Assembly: GCA_030643245.1 (NCBI GenBank)
Contig: DAOWME010000061.1
Location: forward strand, 1-13,153
From: Deltaproteobacteria bacterium
GTDB lineage: Bacteria; Desulfobacterota; UBA8473
Reading direction: 5' to 3'
DNA: 13,153 bases
Shown here: in pieces, positions 6,331 through 13,153 of the stretch
Layout: every line of letters starts with the position of its first letter
Position numbering within the stretch: the first letter of the stretch is position 1
Notes under the pieces: generated by a model
Database searches by the model: none
What the model was told of the DNA's origin: nothing
What the model saw: the letters and a program-made list of their open reading frames with translations, nothing else
Made by a program: the position numbers and the translations under genes

Positions 6331-6773
6331 TCCGTTATGCTAAACCTCAGAATATGAAGGATAATACCTTTTTTGTCGGTGATTTCCACGCGCCAAGGGC
6401 CTTTATCAGATTCTCTAAGTTTAATACTGCTGTATGTAGCCCAGCGAGGGGGCTTTAAGGACAATTTGATGCTTGTGCTAAGCTTGTCTCTGTAAAACCA
6501 GTTATGATAAATAGACACTTTCTCAGGCACAGGGTCAAAAGACATATAACAGAATACTTTCCCGTTTATAATGGAAAAAACAATGGCCCGGTTCCGGGGT
6601 AGAAGATTTTCTATCCCCTCACACATTGATGCCTGTAACAGGGTCAATCTTTTTGAATCGCCTTTTGAGAAGTAATCCCTCTTACCTTCAGGATATGCAG
6701 GCGATGAGAGGAAAAACAGAATCAGAAGACATACAAAAAGAAATTTACCAGAAATTTTGAAACTCATTTGCAT
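6327..6773 (-). CDS. Secreted DUF2914-family protein
   Basis: The 148-residue protein (146 if the second ATG at 6767 is used) begins with a basic N-terminus and a hydrophobic stretch (FLFVCLLILFFLSSPAY), consistent with a signal peptide cleaved near residue 28. The rest matches DUF2914: GKVFCYMSF, a YHNWFYRDK segment, RWATYSS, and the terminal GPWRVEITDKKG. The family has no defined role and is usually exported. Its TGA overlaps the TTG start of the CdaA-YbbR gene, suggesting translational coupling and a possible envelope link to the extracytoplasmic YbbR part. No strong ribosome site is visible; AAAGGCG precedes the first ATG. Confidence 0.75.
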   Translation of the reverse strand: MQMSFKISGKFLFVCLLILFFLSSPAYPEGKRDYFSKGDSKRLTLLQASMCEGIENLLPRNRAIVFSIINGKVFCYMSFDPVPEKVSIYHNWFYRDKLSTSIKLSLKPPRWATYSSIKLRESDKGPWRVEITDKKGIILHILRFSITD

Positions 6774-6879
6774 TACGCCTTTAAGCCATTGTCGGGAGGC
6801 AAGAGCCCGTTGGAAGGGGGGGGGACTAATCAGTGTCTAATTCATAAATGAGCGGTTTTTAGCAGAGTGAAGGGAGTCA

Positions 6880-7020
6880 AGGGATAATAATACCGCAGAC
6901 TGGCCCCGGAGGAATATGCTTCGCATTCCACAGGGCAAGCGCAACGGCGCCGTCTTCCCGATCGTAGATCATACGGCTCGGAGGGAAAAGGAGCGTTTCC
7001 GGGTGAAAACTAATTCCCTG
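6880..7020 (-). other. In-frame open stretch after the slipin stop (47 codons)
   Basis: Beyond the slipin TAG (7021-7023) the same frame stays open for 47 codons to a TGA at 6877-6879. It reads, in part, PETLLFPPSRMIYDREDG and ALWNAKHIPPGPVCG, which looks protein-like in composition. It contains one ATG but no clear ribosome site. It could be a small gene, the remains of a longer one, or chance. The rest of this gap (6774-6876) shows only a run of nine G at 6816-6824 and nothing recognisable as a gene. Confidence 0.3.
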
Positions 7021-7770
7021 CTATTCTTTGTCCGCCAATTTTAAGAACGGCTTAAATAGGTCTATGGGAACGGGGAATAGTATGGTGGAGTTGTTCTCTG
7101 CAGCGACTTCGTTCAATGTCTGCAAATACCTGAGTTGGAGCGCCATGGGGTGATCACCGATTATCGTTGCTGCCTCAGCCAGTCTCGTTGATGCCTGGAA
7201 TTCTCCTTCAGCGTTTATGACCTTTGCTCTTCGATCCCTTTCTGCCTCTGCCTGTTTTGCCATAGACCGTTGCATCACTTCGGGAAGGTCTATGTGCTTA
7301 ACTTCTACGGTGGAGACCTTTATCCCCCAGGGATCGGTCTGCTTGTCGAGGATGTCTTGCAACTGGGTATTGATATGTTCTCTCTCGGAGAGCAATTCAT
7401 CCAATTCCGCCTGACCGCAGACACTTCGTAACGTTGTCTGGGCCAATTGGGAGGTGGCGTAAAGGAAATCCTCCACTTCCACAACAGCGCTATTGGGGGT
7501 CATAACCCTGAAATAGACAACGGCATTTACCTTGACCGAGACGTTATCTTTGGTGATTACATCCTGGGATGGGACATCCATAGTGACCAGCCTTAAACTG
7601 ACCTTCTGAATCTTATCAATAATCGGGATCAAAAGTATCAAGCCCGGGCCTTTTGTAGCGATTATTCTCCCCAGACGGAAGATAACCCCTCGTTCATACT
7701 CGTTCAATATCCTTACAGCGCTGGCCAGGATGACCAATAGAAATATGCCAAGAATAACCCATCCAGTCAT
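7021..7770 (-). CDS. Slipin (stomatin/prohibitin-like SPFH membrane protein)
   Basis: The 249-residue protein has an N-terminal membrane segment (about 3-19) followed by the SPFH/band-7 domain: YERGVIFRLGR, KGPGLILLIPIID, VPSQDVITKDNVSV and VDAVVYFRV-like VNAVVYFRV. An alpha-helical stretch follows (AKQAEAERDRRAKVINAEGE). Slipins oligomerise in membrane microdomains. In archaea the stomatin homologue is cleaved by the NfeD-type protease encoded beside it, and NfeD is encoded just upstream here, giving the standard pair. A good ribosome site (AGGGAGG, complement at 7776-7782) precedes the ATG. Length is typical for the family. A hairpin lies between the two genes. Confidence 0.92.
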   Translation of the reverse strand: MTGWVILGIFLLVILASAVRILNEYERGVIFRLGRIIATKGPGLILLIPIIDKIQKVSLRLVTMDVPSQDVITKDNVSVKVNAVVYFRVMTPNSAVVEVEDFLYATSQLAQTTLRSVCGQAELDELLSEREHINTQLQDILDKQTDPWGIKVSTVEVKHIDLPEVMQRSMAKQAEAERDRRAKVINAEGEFQASTRLAEAATIIGDHPMALQLRYLQTLNEVAAENNSTILFPVPIDLFKPFLKLADKE

Positions 7771-7813
7771 AGAAACCTCCCTTTATAAATGGTTAAAAGT
7801 GTTAGAAACGCAA

Positions 7814-7831
7814 AGCGCTGCATGAAGCGCT
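7814..7831 (-). terminator. Small hairpin between nfeD and slipin
   Basis: AGCGCT occurs twice, separated by six bases (AGCGCT-GCATGA-AGCGCT on the plus strand). This forms a six-base GC-rich stem immediately after the nfeD stop, followed in the direction of transcription by TTGCGTTT. The T tract is imperfect, so it may be a partial terminator or RNA-processing stem that tunes slipin relative to NfeD. Confidence 0.4.
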
Positions 7832-7832
7832 G

Positions 7833-9137
7833 TTATTGCAGCTTTGCAACCTCCAGCCTCAGTTTGTTTACCTTTAGAACCTTAATCTTCTCTCCCTTTG
7901 GAATAGTATCTTTGCTGTAAGCATCCCAATACTCTCCGTGTGTAAAAACCTTTCCATCCTCGGATATTTCCGTCTTGGCAACCCCGATCTCCCCAATTAT
8001 TCCTTCCATTCCGCTCGACGGCTTAGACAGATAAGCCCTGAACGCCAAGGTGGCAACGAGGATGAATAAGCCTGAAATCCCCAGGACAACGGGGATAAGC
8101 ACAGACCAGGACACCCGCAAATACGGGACAGGAGAGTCGAACAACATCAGAGAACCGAGAAACAAAGACATTATGCCTCCAATAGTCAAGAGGCCAAAAC
8201 TCGTCACTTTCACCTCCAGAATAAAAAGGACTATGGCCAGCAAGATTAGGAGGATTCCTGCATAGTTTACGGGAAGGGTCTGGAAGGAATAGAAGGCCAG
8301 AATAAGGCATATGCCTCCAATTACACCGGGAAATATAGCACCAGGATTGGCCAACTCGAAATACATCCCCAACATCCCCAACATCATCAAGACATAAGCG
8401 ATATTGGGGTTGCTCAGCGCCTTGAGTATGTTCTGTCGGATGCTCATGTCAATGAACTTGAGTTTAGCGTCTTTTGTATGGAGTGTAATAGTCCCCTTTG
8501 CGGTCTTAACCTCCCTGCCGTCGATTTTTTCCAGTAGGGTCTCTATATCCGGAGCTATGAGGTCAACAACTTTCAACTCCAAGGCCTCCTTTTCAGTAAC
8601 AGACACACTATTCCTCACTGCATCTTCGGCCCATTCAACATTTTTACCTCGTTTTGTCGCAATGCTTTTGATATATGCTACTGTATCATTTACAACCTTC
8701 TTTTCCATCGCTTCATCGATTTTCTTGCCGCCCATGGCCACAGGATGAGCCGCCCCTATGTTTGTTCCAGGGGCCATAACAGCGATATCACCGGCCATGG
8801 TTATCATTACGCCTGCCGATGCCGCTCTCGCACCGCTGGGAGCAACATATACAATGATGGGGATATCGGCATTCAGTATAGCCTTGACTATCTTACGCAT
8901 GGACAGATCGAGACCGCCAGGGGTATCAAGCTGGATTATCAAGCACTCGGCACTGTCCGCTGATGATATGTCTATACTCTCATTGATGAACTCGGCAACG
9001 ACCGGGTTTATTATACTATCTATATGGGCTACATTTACATGAGCCCTTCCAAAGGGGGCGGCACGGGCCAAGAATGGCAACAAACCAAGAATAGCCAGCG
9101 CTAACAATGCGGTTGGGCTGGGTTTTTGAAAAATCAT
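7833..9137 (-). CDS. nfeD: NfeD-type membrane serine protease (ClpP-like)
   Basis: The 434-residue protein has an N-terminal signal or anchor (about 8-27) and a ClpP-like protease domain (about 33-215). The conserved LDTPGG is at 70-75, the nucleophile S107 is in ARAASAG, and the general-base K147 matches the Ser-Lys dyad known in the archaeal NfeD PH1510 (spacing 40 here, 41 there). Several membrane helices follow (about 245-375), then a C-terminal OB-fold NfeD domain (about 385-434, with GIIGEIGVAKT). This full-length form cleaves stomatin-type partners and is thought to serve membrane quality control. The adjacent slipin gene, 62 bases downstream, is the expected partner. GCAGGA sits upstream of the ATG. 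It follows the uracil-DNA glycosylase gene after 25 bases. Confidence 0.93.
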   Translation of the reverse strand: MIFQKPSPTALLALAILGLLPFLARAAPFGRAHVNVAHIDSIINPVVAEFINESIDISSADSAECLIIQLDTPGGLDLSMRKIVKAILNADIPIIVYVAPSGARAASAGVMITMAGDIAVMAPGTNIGAAHPVAMGGKKIDEAMEKKVVNDTVAYIKSIATKRGKNVEWAEDAVRNSVSVTEKEALELKVVDLIAPDIETLLEKIDGREVKTAKGTITLHTKDAKLKFIDMSIRQNILKALSNPNIAYVLMMLGMLGMYFELANPGAIFPGVIGGICLILAFYSFQTLPVNYAGILLILLAIVLFILEVKVTSFGLLTIGGIMSLFLGSLMLFDSPVPYLRVSWSVLIPVVLGISGLFILVATLAFRAYLSKPSSGMEGIIGEIGVAKTEISEDGKVFTHGEYWDAYSKDTIPKGEKIKVLKVNKLRLEVAKLQ

Positions 9138-9162
9138 GGGTGTCCTGCAAGAGGGTATGGCT

Positions 9163-9897
9163 TTAATAAGGGTACTCCTTCTGTATCATCTGCATATCTT
9201 CCCAAACAGGCTGTTTGAAACGAGGGTTTCTCAATAAGAAAGCGGGGTGATAGGTGGGGATCAGCTTAATCCCTTGATAGTCATGGAATCTCCCCCGCAA
9301 TTCCGATATCTTCCTGTCTGTTTTGAGCAGGGTTTTCGCGGCAAATGCGCCGAGGGCACATATAATCTTGGGTCTTATCACTTGGATCTGTCTGGTGAGA
9401 AATGGTTCGCATGTTGCTATTTCATCCGGTTCAGGGTCTCGATTACCCGGGGGACGGCATTTAATAATATTGGCTATATAAACGTCTTTTCGCGTCATGT
9501 TTATTGCGTTAATGATCTTTGTGAGCAGCTGACCGGCGTTCCCTACAAAGGGCTCTCCCCGTATATCTTCATCTCGACCGGGGGCCTCCCCGACAAAGAC
9601 CAGTTTGGCCTCCTCGTTACCTGCTCCGAAGACGATATTTCTCCTCTCTAGATGTAACTTACATCTCTTACAGTCCGTCAGTTCTTTTTTAATGGTTTCC
9701 AGTATCACTGAGTTTGCTTTACACCCCCCAGTGCTCAAACTATTAGCGCTAAGTATCCATGACTCATGGGGATAATCGGTAAACTCATGTGAGACCGGGA
9801 GACCTTCCATACCTAAATCCTTTTGGTAGTCTAAATATTCCCTGATGTCCGATACTATTTCACTGAAATCCTGAAGCAGGCTCTTATGGCTCATCAT
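9163..9897 (-). CDS. udg: Family 4 uracil-DNA glycosylase (Fe-S)
   Basis: The 244-residue enzyme removes uracil from DNA at the first step of base-excision repair. An N-terminal extension of about 65 residues of unknown role precedes the catalytic domain. Visible are motif GEAPGRDED (103-111), PFVGNAGQLL, and the active-site segment TYHPAFLLRNP with H217. Four cysteines for a 4Fe-4S cluster are C76 and C79 (DCKRC), C147 (KCRPPGNRDP) and C163 (ATCEPF), the arrangement of family 4 enzymes rather than Ung (family 1). ATGATG at the start follows the coaBC stop by nine bases; no strong ribosome site is visible, so translation may be coupled to coaBC. Length is normal for bacterial members. Confidence 0.93.
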   Translation of the reverse strand: MMSHKSLLQDFSEIVSDIREYLDYQKDLGMEGLPVSHEFTDYPHESWILSANSLSTGGCKANSVILETIKKELTDCKRCKLHLERRNIVFGAGNEEAKLVFVGEAPGRDEDIRGEPFVGNAGQLLTKIINAINMTRKDVYIANIIKCRPPGNRDPEPDEIATCEPFLTRQIQVIRPKIICALGAFAAKTLLKTDRKISELRGRFHDYQGIKLIPTYHPAFLLRNPRFKQPVWEDMQMIQKEYPY

Positions 9898-9906
9898 TTT
9901 ATATTA

Positions 9907-11136
9907 TCAAATCTCCCAGACTTTCTCATTGAGGCCTTCTTCTTTCCCGGCCTTGATATTAACCACCTTATCCAGGATTTTCTCTGCCACGTCCTCCTTG
10001 CTCATCAATGGAAGGCTTTCTGCATCGCCTTGCCGGTCCAGTATCTGTACTATATTGGTATCACATTCAAAGCCCGCCCCTTCCATGCATACATTATTTG
10101 CCACAATAAAGTCAAGGTTCTTATCTAACATTTTTTTCTTCGCATTATTTAACAGGTCATTTGTTTCCGCGGCAAACCCTACAAGTATCCTCTTACCCTT
10201 CCTCTTGCCTATCTCAGCCACTATGTCAGCGGTCGACTCAAGATTGATGGTAAGGGTTCCCTTTTGTCTCTTTATCTTTTGCGAATGAGCGTTCTTGAAC
10301 ATATAATCGCCCACAGCCGCAGCCTTAATGACGACAGTCGAACGTTCAAGGCTATCAAGGACAGCGGTTCTCATCTCTGATGCTGTCCTTACCGGGAGAA
10401 ACTTTACACCAGGGGGTACGGGCAATGTAGACGGACCGCTAATTAAAGTAACCTGAGCGCCTCTTCTCCTGGCAGCCCGGGCCACTGCATAACCCATCTT
10501 CCCTGTGGATCGATTGGTAATGAATCGTATGGGATCAATGGATTCTGCGGTAGGCCCGGCAGTGACCAGGATTTGTTCCCCCAGAAGGTCCTTTTTTGTT
10601 AGAATGGATTTGATCTCTTCAATAATTTCGCTGATCTCGGCTAATCTGCCGGCTCCCCCTCTTCCACAAGCGAGTTCTCCATAGGCAGGTTCCACAAAGT
10701 GATAACCAAGTGATTTAAGGTCATTGATATTTCTCTGCACTACAGGGTTCTCATACATATTGGTATTCATTGCAGGCGCAATCAACACGGGAGCAGTGGT
10801 TGCCATCAGCGTTGTTGAAAGGAATTCATCCGCTATACCGTTAGCCATCTTTCCGATGATATTAGCGGTTGCAGGTGCGATCACAAATATATCCGCCCAT
10901 TCTGCTATTGTAATATGTCCTATTTTTGACTCTTCAAGTAGACTGAATAGTTCTGCCACCACCTTGTTCCCGGAAAGGGTTTGGAAGGTTAAAGGCGTTA
11001 TGAACTCCTGGGAGCTTTTCGTCATTATAACACGAGACAGGCCCTCGAGTTTCATAATGTCTCTTAGCAGTTCAGCAGACTTATAAGCAGCTATTCCGCC
11101 CGTAACACACAGCACAACTTTCTTGTTTGTCAGCAC
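9907..11136 (-). CDS. coaBC: Bifunctional phosphopantothenoylcysteine decarboxylase / phosphopantothenate-cysteine ligase
   Basis: The 409-residue enzyme performs two successive steps of coenzyme A synthesis: joining cysteine to 4'-phosphopantothenate (CoaB) and decarboxylating the product with FMN (CoaC). The N-terminal CoaC part shows TGGIAAYK (12-19), catalytic H74, PAMNTNM with N124, and substrate-clamp C157 in ACGRGGAGR. The C-terminal CoaB part begins near 186 (ILVTAGPT) and includes NRSTGKMG, AAAVGDY and KIKRQKG. Length is typical. The start is GTG at 11136, supported by GGAGG five bases upstream (complement at 11142-11146). It lies 40 bases after the putative lipoprotein gene and nine before the uracil-DNA glycosylase gene. 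Confidence 0.95.
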   Translation of the reverse strand: MLTNKKVVLCVTGGIAAYKSAELLRDIMKLEGLSRVIMTKSSQEFITPLTFQTLSGNKVVAELFSLLEESKIGHITIAEWADIFVIAPATANIIGKMANGIADEFLSTTLMATTAPVLIAPAMNTNMYENPVVQRNINDLKSLGYHFVEPAYGELACGRGGAGRLAEISEIIEEIKSILTKKDLLGEQILVTAGPTAESIDPIRFITNRSTGKMGYAVARAARRRGAQVTLISGPSTLPVPPGVKFLPVRTASEMRTAVLDSLERSTVVIKAAAVGDYMFKNAHSQKIKRQKGTLTINLESTADIVAEIGKRKGKRILVGFAAETNDLLNNAKKKMLDKNLDFIVANNVCMEGAGFECDTNIVQILDRQGDAESLPLMSKEDVAEKILDKVVNIKAGKEEGLNEKVWEI

Positions 11137-11176
11137 TGGGTCCTCCGCCGTGTTCCAAAAGAAGACTGCCCGTTCC

Positions 11177-11674
11177 TTATTCTTTGGGTTTTTCTACAAC
11201 CCCGTGTAACGGGCCAACCCGGATTTCTACTACAGTAGTAAAGAGCTTATCGTATATGCTGATCAGGCAGCTCTTGTCTTTCTTATAGAAGTTCAAGATA
11301 TAACTTTTGTATTTGAAACTGTTCGCAAAAGTCCAGTTGTGTCTGGGCATACTCTCTGTGAAGAAAGATACTAGTGAAGAAACATCGACACGACCCTTGA
11401 GAACCAGGATTCCCGCCTTTACCCCAGGGGTTTCATAAACAAATGACTCCTGCCTGTCCAACGTAAGTTCTGAAGGGACTGATATGTCATCGAAGTCAAA
11501 ATATACCGGGAGTGGCCCCGTGTCGAAACCTGTAACGTCACCAAGTTCCCCTGATGAATCCACATCACTTAAGGCAGGTGCACAACTTGGGAACAGAACC
11601 AGGCCCATGATCATTGCAATAACCAGCATGATATGCGTTCCCAGATAAAAGGGTCTAACCACCTTTGTATCCAT
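11177..11674 (-). CDS. Putative lipoprotein of unknown function
   Basis: The 165-residue protein has a hydrophobic N-terminal stretch (about 11-28) ending in LFPSC. This resembles a lipobox with C31 as the acylated residue, although Pro before Ser is atypical. The remainder is soluble and beta-rich in character, with PSELTLDRQESFVYETPG, GILVLKGRVDVSSLVSFF and MPRHNWTF. I recognise this only as a pattern seen in small exported proteins of related bacteria and assign no function. The ATG at 11674 is preferred over an in-frame GTG at 11686 because GGAGG (complement at 11680-11684) sits five bases before it and overlaps the GTG region. It is the first gene of the long minus-strand set. Confidence 0.75.
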   Translation of the reverse strand: MDTKVVRPFYLGTHIMLVIAMIMGLVLFPSCAPALSDVDSSGELGDVTGFDTGPLPVYFDFDDISVPSELTLDRQESFVYETPGVKAGILVLKGRVDVSSLVSFFTESMPRHNWTFANSFKYKSYILNFYKKDKSCLISIYDKLFTTVVEIRVGPLHGVVEKPKE

Positions 11675-11705
11675 CTTGTCCTCCACGTAATTTATTTTGA
11701 AAATC

Positions 11706-11957
11706 TTTCGACCTGTGCAGTTGGTCAGGTTTACCGCTTGCCGGCTACTTATTTCGTTTGCTTGTTATGAACTACAATCTGGCATAAGGTTGTATGTGTA
11801 ATGGGTTGATACGTCTCTTATGTATATTTGGATGTTGTCCAGGTCCTTACGTATAACAAGCAAACGAAACAAGCAGCCGGCGCTTAACGCAATCCTGTTA
11901 ACTGAATCATCGGAGACACTTCAAGACACTGGGTTTGTGTAACTGCACAGCTTGAAA
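11706..11957. repeat. Composite repeat, most complete copy, with nested inverted repeats
   Basis: Outer arms TTTCGACCTGTGCAGTTG (11706-11723) and 11939-11957 are imperfect inverted repeats. Inside them, 11740-11768 and 11853-11881 are inverted repeats matching at 27 of 29 positions (GCCGGCTRCTTRTTTCG then TTTGCTTGTTAT). The segment 11778-11960 aligns directly with 1583-1749, and 11706-11750 matches 1819-1863. No gene is visible within. It ends 32 bases upstream of the putative lipoprotein start. Boundaries are approximate because target duplications are not clear. Confidence 0.75.
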
Positions 11958-12126
11958 AAAATAGTCTGTGCACGTCTGTGTGGGTATGTAACTAATTGAT
12001 CTTTTGGGGTTAAAGTACTAGCTGTTTGTGATGGTAAAAACCAGGAAGGGGAGTAATTTAGTATAGAGGGAGTATAACAACTTGTGCAGTAAGGGGGGCA
12101 TCCGGCACAAACAACTGATGAATAAT

Positions 12127-12145
12127 TGCTATGTAAGCCATAGCA
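12127..12145 (-). terminator. Possible terminator hairpin after the ferredoxin gene
   Basis: TGCTATG and CATAGCA form a seven-base stem with a five-base loop. It starts two bases past the ferredoxin stop in the direction of transcription and is followed by AATTATT. The stem is AT-rich and the U tract weak. The stretch from 11958 to 12126 otherwise shows no gene; TTGTGC and GCACAA around 12080-12115 could form another weak stem. Confidence 0.35.
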
Positions 12146-12147
12146 TA

Positions 12148-12372
12148 CTAGGAAAGGTATTTGTATACTTCAATTGCACTTTCAGGGCACATCTTGCCAC
12201 ATATGGTGCAAGCTGTACAATCTTCTTTCTGTGCAAAGACTGGCAGCCGATACCCTTGAGAGTTAAAATTGTCTCCTAAAATGATACAGTCTTTAGGGCA
12301 AAACTCAATACAGTACCCGCATCCTTTGCAGAAGTCCTCGTTTATTGTTATCTCTCCTTTGCTTGTTGCCAT
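12148..12372 (-). CDS. Two-[4Fe-4S] ferredoxin, KorD-like (2-oxoacid oxidoreductase delta subunit type)
   Basis: The 74-residue protein carries two complete 4Fe-4S motifs: C15-x2-C18-x2-C21-x3-C25-P and C52-x2-C55-x2-C58-x3-C62-P. The pattern around them (ITINEDFCKGCGYCIEFCP, then NSQGYRLPVF and CPESAIEVYKY) resembles the delta subunit of 2-oxoglutarate or branched-chain 2-oxoacid:ferredoxin oxidoreductases, which passes electrons to ferredoxin. In those operons the alpha subunit gene usually follows at once. Here only repeats follow, so it is isolated and may be a free ferredoxin or the leftover of an operon. AAGGAG (complement at 12381-12386) precedes the ATG by eight bases. Ferredoxin identity is firm, the KorD assignment moderate. 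Confidence 0.85.
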   Translation of the reverse strand: MATSKGEITINEDFCKGCGYCIEFCPKDCIILGDNFNSQGYRLPVFAQKEDCTACTICGKMCPESAIEVYKYLS

Positions 12373-12414
12373 AATTCTCGCTCCTTGTTGAATTTCTTGG
12401 GTTAAGGCAGAAAA

Positions 12415-12440
12415 TGGGGACGCTGATTAGAAAATAAGTA
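12415..12440. repeat. GGGGACG-containing spacer next to MITE copy C
   Basis: TGGGGACGCTGATTAG (12415-12430), then an A-rich stretch, directly precedes the MITE terminus, which itself starts AGGGACGGGGACG. The GGGACG word in both suggests a fragment of a related terminal repeat. This is a weak, by-eye similarity. Confidence 0.25.
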
Positions 12441-12623
12441 AGGGACGGGGACGAAATAACTTCCCCATTTGTGCATCTCATCTTCAGGCCATCTTTACCC
12501 GATCTTCAAACACAAAATCCTCGAAATAGGCAAAACTATTCCTGTGGTTTTGTATTTTTAGATCGAACAAATCTGACCTAAATCTGAGCGCCAACTTGGG
12601 GAAGTTATTTCAGCCTCGTCCAT
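12441..12623. mobile_element. Palindromic MITE-like element, copy C (complete)
   Basis: This copy is in the same orientation as copy A and nearly identical to it across the shared 138 bases. Its ends have drifted: the left reads AGGGACGGGGACGAAATAAC and the right ends CAGCCTCGTCC followed by AT instead of CT, so the outer bases of the terminal repeats pair less well than in copy B. Internally, the arms around the central GCAAAA (AATAG and CTATT) still pair. It abuts and truncates an IS630-type transposase gene. No protein is encoded. Confidence 0.88.
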
Positions 12624-12864
12624 TAGGTTTGTATTGAAAGGAATTAAGGCTATCAATCCCCTTTTCTACATATTGATAATGCCAGTTTTCAATGGTTTGA
12701 ATCGATTTGCCGACTACAGAAGTAACATTCTCAAGTTCAAAACCCTTAGCCAGCATTAACAGAGCGATAAATCTTACTTTCATACGTACGTCAGGTTGAT
12801 TGTCTCTGTATTCCTGTAATCTTGCGATTTCATAATCATCGAAATTGCACTTTGATACATCCAT
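12610..12864 (-). pseudogene. Truncated IS630-type transposase (N-terminal DNA-binding part only)
   Basis: The reading frame gives 84 residues. They match the N-terminal helix-turn-helix region of IS630-family transposases: RDNQPDVRMKVRFIALLMLA, KGFELENVTSVVGKS, QTIENWHYQYVEKGIDSL. A full protein has about 350 residues with a DDE catalytic domain, all missing here. The frame runs into MITE copy C, and its last few residues are coded by that element. No remaining transposase sequence is visible on the far side (12373-12440), so material was deleted or the join arose by recombination. The ATG at 12864 has GGAGG just upstream, so a small DNA-binding peptide could still be made. Confidence 0.75.
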
Positions 12865-13153
12865 AAGTGCCTCCAAATAGTGTAATTTATTGGTGTATAC
12901 ACTTGGGTAAGTTTCATGCCAGGAAAAACCTAAGTTGTAGTACTATACTAAAAATAAGAATGAATGACAATTATTTATGTTGGAGCGTTCTAACAATAGG
13001 TAATATGGTAATAAATGGGCATCCTTCATAAAAGCTATAAAATAGTTTACACTTTCTAATAAAATAAACGGTCTCGGCACAGATTCAACGGTGGTCAAAT
13101 TTTAATCCGTGCAGCTGTTTGAGCATTTTAGTGAGCGTTAAGAAAGAACAGGG
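12865..13153. other. AT-rich stretch with no recognised gene
   Basis: This is probably the upstream end of the IS630-type remnant and flanking sequence. The only structure noted is the perfect ten-base palindrome GTGTATACAC at 12893-12902, about 30 bases upstream of the transposase start, which could be an operator or part of an insertion-sequence end. No insertion-sequence terminus, open frame of useful length or RNA gene was identified up to the window edge. Confidence 0.4.

Noticed and set aside
13040..13153. Possible gene start or transposon end at the right edge
   Set aside because: Short minus-strand frames such as MLKQLHGLKFDHR stop quickly and match no family I can name; the window ends before anything can be judged.

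Overview
The window reads as chromosome of an anaerobic, Gram-negative bacterium, most likely of the Desulfobacterota (the old Deltaproteobacteria). That placement is inference. It rests on a HEAT-repeat gene of the DVU0298 type, a NifU-like scaffold with a zinc-ribbon tail, a KorD-like double-cluster ferredoxin, a rubrerythrin-like diiron protein and a family 4 uracil-DNA glycosylase. No rRNA, tRNA or CRISPR array was seen.

Layout. Positions 1-138 are the end of a palindromic MITE-like element. The plus strand then carries a ferritin-like diiron gene (190-642), a HEAT-repeat gene (703-1401), about 550 bases of repeats (1381-1896), and an iron-sulfur block: NifU-like scaffold (1952-2464), NifS-like protein (2486-3658) and a TIGR02757/DUF2400 protein (3659-4462). 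A second copy of the MITE (4494-4675) lies between the two convergent gene sets, beside a remnant of a formylglycine-generating-enzyme (FGE/SUMF1) domain gene (4685-4879). The minus strand from 11674 down to 4891 holds one long co-directional set: putative lipoprotein, coaBC, uracil-DNA glycosylase, NfeD protease, slipin, DUF2914 secreted protein, and a diadenylate cyclase fused to YbbR domains. Right of this lie a 250-base composite repeat (11706-11957), an isolated KorD-like ferredoxin (12148-12372), a third MITE copy (12441-12623), a truncated IS630-type transposase (12610-12864) and about 290 bases with no recognised content.

How the genes work together. The plus-strand block concerns iron and Fe-S handling. 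The minus-strand block mixes cofactor synthesis (coenzyme A), DNA repair, membrane-protein quality control (NfeD/slipin) and envelope signalling by c-di-AMP.

Most notable points. (1) The NifS-like protein keeps the sulfur-carrying Cys but has Gln where the PLP-binding Lys should be, and Ala where the PLP-contacting Gln should be. (2) CdaA and its regulator-type YbbR domains are one polypeptide. (3) A near-full-length palindromic element of about 183 bases occurs three times. (4) A second repeat family sits directly upstream of the first gene of both main gene sets, in the same orientation relative to transcription. (5) A 165-base inverted-repeat element supplies the last codons of the HEAT gene.
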